From positions 1 to 12,435 of the forward strand of contig VBJK01000147.1 in assembly GCA_005879655.1 (NCBI GenBank): a stretch of 12,435 nucleotides of DNA, in the 5' to 3' direction. Within the stretch, counting starts at the first letter, position 1; each line of letters begins with the position of its first letter. A model generated the notes under the pieces. That model was given only the letters and a program-made list of their open reading frames with translations. It was not told the origin of the DNA and searched no databases. Made by a program: the position numbers and the translations under genes. Source of the stretch: Chloroflexota bacterium (lineage in GTDB: Bacteria; Chloroflexota; Ktedonobacteria; Ktedonobacterales; Ktedonobacteraceae). Shown in pieces: positions 7,201 through 12,435 of this stretch.

Positions 7201-8687
7201 GTGTTAATCCCTGGGATATGCCTGTGTATCTCATATTGCTAGCCCTGGTGCTCCTATTGCAGATTATACAGGAGCAACGGCAGGCCCCACGTGTAGAACT
7301 GTTACTGAGCATGGGTTTGCGCTTGGCAACCGTGTTTCTCATCTACACAATTGGTTATTCTTGCTATCTTCCCTTTTACCTTGCGTATCAGCAGCTCTAT
7401 GTAAACGGTCTGGGCGTAGTCACAGCAGGGATGACAACAGGAGCAGGGACCTTTTTCACTATTTTTGGCTTCTGGATATATATTGCACTCAGCTTCTTCC
7501 TGGTTCTGTTGTATGACCATTGGATCAAACCTTGGTTTGGGGGGAAAGCCCCCCTCGCCTTCCCAGGGCACCCACAAGGGATGCCCCTACAATGGAACGA
7601 ACACGCTTGGGAGGCTGATTCGTCCATTGTAGGGGCATCCCTTGTGGGTGCCCTGGGGAGGCGGCTGACAATACTACATTGGCGCAACTCTCGCTATTTA
7701 CTGATCTGCTTATTACTGCTTTGCGCCTTTGTCTTCGGCAATCTGCGAGGGTTTCTTGCAGCTTCACTGCTGCTGGGAACATACCTCTTCGTAGCATATG
7801 TCTGGACGCTCTTGCTTAAACCTGACAGTGCTCACGAACATGGCGCAAGCGAGGAAATTCGTACTGCTACGCCGTCTCAGAGCGCCTTACACCATGCTGC
7901 ATTCTTATACAGTTGTGTTTTATTGCTCATGGGTCTGTGTATCTGTCTGGGGCTAGAGCTGGTCTATATACGGGACTTCCTGGATGGCGGAGATTATGCA
8001 CGTATGAATACCGTATTCAAATTCTCTATCCAGGCATGGCTGTGTTTTGCTATTGGCAGTGCATTGGCCGTTTATTACTTGTGGCAGCGATTACAGGGGA
8101 TGGTACGCCATGTGTGGATGACGGTATTCGCGGCATTGATGGTTGCCTGTTCGATCTTTCTTGTTGCTGGTACTCCCGCACGTATTGCCGATCACCAGCT
8201 CCAGGCGACAATCCTGAAGCCTGCTCTCAGCTCCGATTACACACCAACCCTGGATGGTTTTGCGATGGTCAAAGCTTGGTTTCCCAGCGACGCAAAGGCG
8301 ATTACCTGGTTGAATGCGTACGTGCCTGGATCGCCAGTGCTGCTAGAGGCAAGTGTGCCGGGGACATCGTATCAATGGTTTAATCGCGTCTCAGTCTATA
8401 CTGGTCTGCCTGATGTGCTGGGATGGTCGGATCATGTGGGTGAACAGCGCTATGATGTGCAGCTTGCCAATCGCCAAGCAGATATCGCGTTTATCTATAC
8501 CACGCCCGACCTTGAGCCAGCGTTGCAGCTTTTGCGTTATTATCATGTTCGTTATATTTATGTTGGTCAGCTCGAACGGGATGCGTATGCCGCCCATTCG
8601 TCTGCTGGCCTGGATAAATTTGACCATATGGCTGGTGTACGTGTAGTCTATCGTGCTGATGGGGTGACGATTTACGAAGTAGCATAA
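4293..8687 (+). CDS. GT-C glycosyltransferase-like module fused to a DUF2298 (TIGR03662) membrane module
   Basis: This 1464-residue protein has more than twenty hydrophobic segments and is surely an integral membrane protein. Residues 1-600 resemble PMT/ArnT-like GT-C transferases: a first membrane helix (about 10-29), then FHPDERQ with the acidic pair D40-E41, and GLAMATKFSAAP further on. Residues from about 643 form a DUF2298 domain: ADRGYIFSKLFGLL, EKPMEL (770-775), NYYYYGY (800-806), DVHPHV (913-918) and RMNTVFKF (1237-1244). A soluble tail has VLGWSDH and IYTTPD. A palindromic repeat encodes residues 1088-1124 in a loop between helices. The ATG follows an in-frame stop (4287-4289), and GGAGG lies 12 nt upstream. 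The likely role is transfer of a sugar from a lipid carrier; donor and acceptor are unknown. Such fusions occur in this family. Confidence 0.88.
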   Translation: MRTKLVIRWRPLALLILGIVGLVLRLYGLSWDQGNSFHPDERQIMFHVTVLSWPTSWPQFLDAQNSPLNPHFFAYGSFPLYLLATLGNLLIHFSPSLGSFENMTLLGRVVSAVFDSGTIVLTGWMGLLLTPDEQPGRPMAWNVALLAAALTAFVPLQLQLAHFYAVDSMLLFFVVLTLVSCLVLISTRKVWLWSCIVGVSYGLAMATKFSAAPLAVPICVALLLRWYRDRKGFVALETLLLAAIVTVVSFVVAEPYALLDRQNFITQVADQGSLARGSLDLPYVRQFAGTIPYVYEAQNLFLWGLGAMLGLAALLGCLWICWRIWRREAALWLVPLSWIVVYGGIAGSFYVKFMRYMLPLYPLFTLMAALFIVSMVSREWRIDHSPITLLRRSATLLRYALVTLVLGGTIFQGLALLNIYSQPNTRVEASRWIYSHIKPGSILTYEQWDDALPVAVANHSQTDYRQFSFASAKGTAVMGLDLYGDDTPDKAQMLANALPQIDAITMPTDRLDKSIPRLPSRYPLTIHYYQLLFSGQLGFHLAAQFENHPHLLGITLDDSNADESYSVFDHPTARIFVRDNPYPYTATQLYQKLMQGVQLPPSGTALAGTQRSLLLSPQQIDENQQAPPFASQFPTDSLANTAPVLCWWLVLTLLGVLTYPLLFTPFRPLADRGYIFSKLFGLLFLAYFAWLLAATHVLALSQFSIEVVLACLAIAGATAFFFQRIALMDFLRQHWRRLLCYEGIFTLAFFLFVAIRSFNPDLWQIYRGGEKPMELAIFNAVLRSPYMPPLDPWFAGGYINYYYYGYVIIGVLTKLTGIIPTVAFNLAIPTLFALTLTGAMVIVYSFTSNMLVAFLARYFTALISNFHVLIQLRGQLLASLAHKAVSPFDFWQSSRIIPFTINEFPFWSFLFADVHPHVIDMPIGVCMLGLLAACLLSHQQPDSASAAKRLRREQVWRYGLVAFVFGTIACVNPWDMPVYLILLALVLLLQIIQEQRQAPRVELLLSMGLRLATVFLIYTIGYSCYLPFYLAYQQLYVNGLGVVTAGMTTGAGTFFTIFGFWIYIALSFFLVLLYDHWIKPWFGGKAPLAFPGHPQGMPLQWNEHAWEADSSIVGASLVGALGRRLTILHWRNSRYLLICLLLLCAFVFGNLRGFLAASLLLGTYLFVAYVWTLLLKPDSAHEHGASEEIRTATPSQSALHHAAFLYSCVLLLMGLCICLGLELVYIRDFLDGGDYARMNTVFKFSIQAWLCFAIGSALAVYYLWQRLQGMVRHVWMTVFAALMVACSIFLVAGTPARIADHQLQATILKPALSSDYTPTLDGFAMVKAWFPSDAKAITWLNAYVPGSPVLLEASVPGTSYQWFNRVSVYTGLPDVLGWSDHVGEQRYDVQLANRQADIAFIYTTPDLEPALQLLRYYHVRYIYVGQLERDAYAAHSSAGLDKFDHMAGVRVVYRADGVTIYEVA
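7556..7663. repeat. Palindromic repeat, copy A, in frame inside the fusion gene
   Basis: Two 41-nt arms (7556-7596 and 7623-7663) are inverted complements with one mismatch, around a 26-nt centre that can pair a little further. The span of 108 nt equals 36 codons and contains no stop in the gene frame. The core of the left arm (7564-7595) is identical over 32 nt to 12169-12200 in the last gene. Each arm is also an imperfect palindrome (GGGCA...TGCCC), so small hairpins compete with the large one. A separate GGGGGG-AAAG-CCCCCC hairpin (7539-7554) abuts the left edge. No transposase gene or clear target duplication is visible. Confidence 0.9.
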
Positions 8688-8831
8688 TAACCCCTTTATG
8701 ATTTTTGCTAAAATGGCTATATTGGGGAACCATCGGGGTAATAGCTTCGTTAATACTAGTACCATAGAGTTATTTGTCATTTTGTTGTTTTGTGTTCTTC
8801 CGTTTGTATGTGCTACTCGAAGTGAGCGAAT

Positions 8832-11150
8832 ATGATTGAACTGTTCCAAATGTGGGTATTAGTCGAAGTGCTGGGATTAATATGTCTGCCGCTGACCATG
8901 ATCGTTTTTCATAATTTGCCCGATCGCGGCTGGGCTTTCACGAAGGCGCTGGGTATGGCACTATTTGCCTTTTGTGTCTGGCTTCCACTTATGCTGGTGC
9001 ACACCCTACCCTTTAGCCAATTGTTTATCGGCAGTGCTCTGTTGCTCTTGCTCGCCTGTAATCTCGGAGCCTGCTTGAAGCTCCGTCATGAAGTTACAAA
9101 ACTGGTGCGTAGAAACCAGACCTATATTATAACGACTGAACTGATCTTTCTCGGTATGGTCGTCCTGCTGGGGTGGTTGCGGTCGTATGGGCCGGATATA
9201 CGTGGGTTTGAGATGTACATGGACGAGGGATTTATTGCCGCGATTATGCGCAGTGGGCATTTTCCACCAAACGATATGTGGTATGCTGGTTACTCTTTAA
9301 ACTATTACTATTACGCACATTACATGATTGCCATGCTGGCAAAGTTGTTGGGACAAGCTCCTTCTATCGCTTTTAACACTGGAATTGCTATCTATTTTGG
9401 TGTGACGGCTGTAAATCTCTTTGGTGTAACCTGCAATATTGTGGCTTGGGCACGTTACCAACGCAAAGCGATTCATGAGGATGGTAATCCTGGTGTGGAA
9501 CGAGCTGATACCATCTTCCCACCGCTGTTGAGGAGCATTCCCTATGGTCTATTGACGATGGTGATGGCGCTGATCCTTGGCAATCTGGCCGCTGCGACGC
9601 AACTATGGTGGAAAGCTCACGGCGATATGACGCAGTACGACTGGTTCGCACCTTCGCGCATCGTTGATAAGACAATTAACGAATTTCCTGCTTTTAGCTT
9701 TCTGTTGTCCTGTTTTCACGCCCATGTCCTGGCGCTTGCTTTTACCATCATGGCGATAGGAATTGCCTTCAACTTTTTGCTGGAGCACGATGGAAAGGGA
9801 TTACGGGCTTTTGGCCGTGGCTGGCGGCTTGTTTTTACTTTGTCGATCTCGGCACTAATTCTGGGCGGCCTGTTTGTTATGAATGGTTGGGATTATCCAA
9901 CCTATGTAGGGCTAACCATCGTGTGCATCGCATTGCAGCAATGGTTGGCATATGAAGCGCGTTTTTCCGCGTCCTGGCTCCTAGATGTGTTCATTGCCAG
10001 TGGTGCGCTGGTGGCACTCTCATGTCTCCTCTACATGCCATTTTACCTGAACTTCAGCTCTCCCTCCCAGGGTCTTGGCATCGTGCCTGCAACTGAGCGT
10101 TCTCCGCTTGGCAATGAGCTATTGATCTACGGCCTGTTTGGTTTTGTCTTTCTTTCGTTGCTCATCGCTAGTATGTTTAAGCAGCCATTAGTAGCTTTGT
10201 CTCACTTAGTACCAACGCTGGAAGATGAGACTGTTCGTCATCGTTGGAGTTGTATAGGTAGTATTGGCCTTGCGGCTTATGCAGCGGTATGTCTGGCACT
10301 GCTAGTAAAGATGCCTGACATGACGACATTCACAGTAGCAACAACGCTTGCTCTTTCCGCTACTATTTTACTGTTTTATAATATCGGAGACCGTTCTCAT
10401 GCATTTACCATGTTAGCTGGTACATTAGCATTTGTCCTCATCGCGGGCTGCGAAGTGTTCTTTCTCAAGGATGCCTTCTCTGGGGGCATGTATCTGCGCA
10501 TGAATACGGTCTTTAAGTTTTATTTCCAAACCTGGGCATTACTCTCCATTGCTTCAGGGGCGGGACTCTACTTCATCTTGCGGAGCTTCCAACCGGCTAG
10601 TCTCTTCATGGTCAACTTACAGTGGCTGCAACGTGGCGTTGCCGTTGTCTGGACAGCGCTACTCGTAGTACTTTTCCTGGCTGAATTGCAGCGCTCTAAC
10701 AGCTTGGATGGGTTGAATTACCTCAAGACAGACCCGGCCAATCCCGGCGATTACGATGCGATTCTCTGGCTGAACAAACATGTGCAGGGAGACCCGGTTA
10801 TTGTGGAGGCAGTTGGCGATGATTACCACAACTACGCTCGCGTTTCAGCTTTTACGGGCCTGCCAACCGTGATGGGCTGGACTGGTCATGAGGTTCAGTG
10901 GCGACTGAATTGGCTCAATAATCCGGCCAATGCAGCAGATTTTGGGCGGCGTGGTTCAGATATTGATCAGATTTATACCAATCCTGATCCACAGCGAGTT
11001 TCATTGCTGATGAATTATTATCATGCTCAATACCTCTACGTTGGGGTGCTAGAATATGCCAAATATCCTATGGTAAACCTGCGTCGTTTCGGCACATTCA
11101 TGCAAATTGTCTATAATGCTAATAGCGTCACTATCTATAAAATTAAGTAA
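8832..11150 (+). CDS. Stand-alone DUF2298 (TIGR03662-like) membrane protein
   Basis: This 772-residue polytopic protein is a paralogue of the C-terminal half of the preceding gene product. Shared features in order are LPDRGWAFTKALG near residue 30, NYYYYAHY (157-164), INEFPAFSFL, RMNTVFKFYFQTW (from 556), and a soluble C-terminal domain with AILWLN, FTGLPTVMGWTGHE and IYTNPDP. Two signature positions differ from its neighbour: EKPME is replaced by a segment ending YMDEG (D131, E132), and D-x-H-P-H is replaced by CFHAH (294-298). The two genes may therefore have distinct roles or form a heteromer. The ATG has only a weak AGTGAG site 5 nt upstream. The 144-nt gap before it (8688-8831) shows no convincing promoter or terminator, so co-transcription is likely. 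The biochemical function of DUF2298 proteins is unknown. Confidence 0.88.
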   Translation: MIELFQMWVLVEVLGLICLPLTMIVFHNLPDRGWAFTKALGMALFAFCVWLPLMLVHTLPFSQLFIGSALLLLLACNLGACLKLRHEVTKLVRRNQTYIITTELIFLGMVVLLGWLRSYGPDIRGFEMYMDEGFIAAIMRSGHFPPNDMWYAGYSLNYYYYAHYMIAMLAKLLGQAPSIAFNTGIAIYFGVTAVNLFGVTCNIVAWARYQRKAIHEDGNPGVERADTIFPPLLRSIPYGLLTMVMALILGNLAAATQLWWKAHGDMTQYDWFAPSRIVDKTINEFPAFSFLLSCFHAHVLALAFTIMAIGIAFNFLLEHDGKGLRAFGRGWRLVFTLSISALILGGLFVMNGWDYPTYVGLTIVCIALQQWLAYEARFSASWLLDVFIASGALVALSCLLYMPFYLNFSSPSQGLGIVPATERSPLGNELLIYGLFGFVFLSLLIASMFKQPLVALSHLVPTLEDETVRHRWSCIGSIGLAAYAAVCLALLVKMPDMTTFTVATTLALSATILLFYNIGDRSHAFTMLAGTLAFVLIAGCEVFFLKDAFSGGMYLRMNTVFKFYFQTWALLSIASGAGLYFILRSFQPASLFMVNLQWLQRGVAVVWTALLVVLFLAELQRSNSLDGLNYLKTDPANPGDYDAILWLNKHVQGDPVIVEAVGDDYHNYARVSAFTGLPTVMGWTGHEVQWRLNWLNNPANAADFGRRGSDIDQIYTNPDPQRVSLLMNYYHAQYLYVGVLEYAKYPMVNLRRFGTFMQIVYNANSVTIYKIK

Positions 11151-11211
11151 CACATTCGGGTTGAGATGAGAGATAACACAGGGCTGTTTATGTTAAGGAG
11201 GCAAAAATCCT

Positions 11212-12435
11212 TTGAAAAGCTATGAGACGGAATCACGTCAGACGCCGGATAGAGAAACTACTCGTGTAGAGGAGACAGCGGTAGCGACGAGTTCGCAAGT
11301 GGAGGAGCAGGCTGTTGCAGAGGCTGAGGTGATAGACGCTCCTCCTTACGCTGAATATAATAAGCAAGCGCTTGATGTGCCAGAGAAGCGCACTACGCAA
11401 TCAATTGCGCATCTACGGTTCACACGGCCAACACGTGAGCAATTGCTGCATTGGCTCCCATTTTTCGCGGTTGTTCTGCTTGGTGCGATCTTGCGCTTCT
11501 GGGGATTAGGTGAGAAGCCACTGCATCATGACGAGAGCCTCCATGCATATTTCTCGCTACAACTTATGCATAACATGGAGAACTGGCTGGGCTGCTTTAA
11601 CCCAAACTCCTCTTGCTATCATTATGATCCGCTGTTGCATGGACCTTTCCAGTTTCATGCGATAGCGCTGGTCTATAAAATTAGCCAACTGTTAGGTGTC
11701 TACGATCATGGTGTAAATACGACGACGGTCCGTATTGCGGCGGCGACACTGGGTACCGTCATTGTAGCGCTGCCGTTCTTTTTGCAGGACTATCTGGGTA
11801 GAAGCGGGGCATGGCTGGCCTGCTTTCTGCTCGCCATCTCTCCGAGCATGGTCTACTTTTCACGCTTTGCACGCGAAGATATCTACATGGCCTGTTTCAC
11901 GCTCTTGCTGGTTGTCGCTATTGCTCGTTATGCTCACACAAGACGTATGCGCTGGCTGGTGACTGCTGCTGCTGCATTTTCGCTCTCTTATGCGACGAAG
12001 GAAGCTACGTTCTTGACCATCGCGGTCTTTGGCAGTTTCTTTGGTGCGCTGGTAGCATGGGAGATTGGAGCGACCATCCCCTTTGGGAAGCGCCGAGAGG
12101 GGGAAGCACGACTAGCGCATAAGGTTCTGCCACGCACAGGGACCAATACCGGTGAAATAAGGGGTCCGCAGGGCACCCACAAGGGATGCCCCTACAATGG
12201 CACGGATCGGCCTGTTATGCGCGTTCGTACCATTGCAGGGACATCCCTTGTGGATGCCCTGCGGACCCTTATTTCACTGGTATTGCGCACATGGGCACCA
12301 GTGACATTGCTGCTCTATTTCGTGATCATAGCTCCGATTGCGAAACTCTTTTTTGGCTGGATGAAGGATCTCTCCATTTACATTACTGACCCCAGGAATA
12401 CAAATGCGGCCAACGTCTTTGTGGAAAGCCTTAAG
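11212..12435 (+). CDS. TIGR03663/Agl23-like membrane protein, N-terminal part (3' end outside window)
   Basis: The frame is open from a TTG at 11212 to the window end, giving 408 codons. AAGGAGG (11195-11201) precedes the TTG by 10 nt, and an in-frame TAA at 11194 rules out earlier starts. The first in-frame ATG (11572) lies beyond the conserved acidic motif, so a non-ATG start is required. Residues 1-80 are hydrophilic, acidic and probably cytosolic. Membrane helices follow, with GEKPLHHDES (100-109, acidic pair D107-E108), YDPLLHGPF, SRFAREDIY (from 217) and ATKE (261-264). These match the family linked to archaeal Agl23 and to Chloroflexi proteins that sit beside DUF2298 genes. It is probably a GT-C-like enzyme or a partner in lipid-linked sugar handling. 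A palindromic repeat encodes about residues 312-358 between two predicted helices. Confidence 0.85.
   Translation, partial: MKSYETESRQTPDRETTRVEETAVATSSQVEEQAVAEAEVIDAPPYAEYNKQALDVPEKRTTQSIAHLRFTRPTREQLLHWLPFFAVVLLGAILRFWGLGEKPLHHDESLHAYFSLQLMHNMENWLGCFNPNSSCYHYDPLLHGPFQFHAIALVYKISQLLGVYDHGVNTTTVRIAAATLGTVIVALPFFLQDYLGRSGAWLACFLLAISPSMVYFSRFAREDIYMACFTLLLVVAIARYAHTRRMRWLVTAAAAFSLSYATKEATFLTIAVFGSFFGALVAWEIGATIPFGKRREGEARLAHKVLPRTGTNTGEIRGPQGTHKGCPYNGTDRPVMRVRTIAGTSLVDALRTLISLVLRTWAPVTLLLYFVIIAPIAKLFFGWMKDLSIYITDPRNTNAANVFVESLK
12144..12285. repeat. Palindromic repeat, copy B, in frame inside the TIGR03663-like gene
   Basis: Arms at 12144-12204 and 12226-12285 are inverted complements over about 60 nt, with five transition differences and one extra G on the left, around a 21-nt centre. 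The core matches copy A: the left arms share 32 identical bases (12169-12200), and the right-arm cores (12230-12261 against 7624-7655) differ by three transitions. The palindrome reaches further outward than copy A, through AATACC...GGTATT. No stop codon occurs in the gene frame. It falls between hydrophobic stretches ending GALVAWEIG and beginning WAPVTLLLYF. Confidence 0.9.

Noticed and set aside
7397..7797. Antisense open frames over palindromic copy A
   Set aside because: They arise because the palindrome is largely stop-free on both strands. The flanking parts are shadows of the fusion gene.
7556..12285. The two repeats as a CRISPR array or insertion-sequence ends
   Set aside because: They are two isolated palindromes 4.5 kb apart, with no regular spacers. 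The sequence between them is intact DUF2298 and TIGR03663-like genes, not a transposase, so they do not bound a composite element.

Overview
The window looks like chromosomal DNA of a Chloroflexota bacterium, most likely near Ktedonobacteria. This is inferred from gene content and moderate GC, not from a marker-gene match. The strongest pointer is the adjacent pair of families known mainly from Chloroflexi and archaea: DUF2298 membrane proteins (TIGR03662, with the Asn-Tyr-Tyr-Tyr signature) and a TIGR03663/Agl23-like protein. All recognised genes lie on the + strand.

Layout. (1) 1-422 is the 3' end of aspartyl-tRNA synthetase, followed by a very long hairpin. (2) 638-1060 encodes a small ArsR-type repressor with its own promoter. 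(3) 1061-1346 has no gene but holds several competing inverted repeats, then a strong promoter for a tRNA-Arg gene with anticodon GCG (1347-1419), which ends in a textbook intrinsic terminator. (4) 1631-4189 encodes a ClpC-type AAA+ unfoldase with an altered ClpP-docking loop. (5) 4293-12435 is a membrane-protein cluster: a 1464-residue fusion of a PMT/ArnT-like GT-C module to a DUF2298 module, a 772-residue stand-alone DUF2298 paralogue, and the first 408 codons of a TIGR03663/Agl23-like protein. The last gene starts at a TTG codon and runs off the window.

How the genes may work together. The cluster probably builds or transfers a lipid-linked sugar at the membrane. Each protein carries an acidic Asp/Glu motif in a predicted first loop, as expected of GT-C glycosyltransferases using polyprenyl-phosphate sugars. 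The substrate cannot be read from sequence. The upstream genes are housekeeping or stress genes with no evident link to it.

Most unusual feature. A long palindromic repeat occurs twice, each time inside an open reading frame of the membrane cluster, without a stop codon (7556-7663 and 12144-12285). The two copies share an identical 32-nt left arm that is read in different frames in the two genes, while the right arms are read in the same frame. Both fall in predicted loops between membrane segments. This looks like a non-autonomous palindromic element that spreads into coding sequence and adds neutral peptide loops, in the manner of Rickettsia palindromic elements. No transposase is visible in the window.
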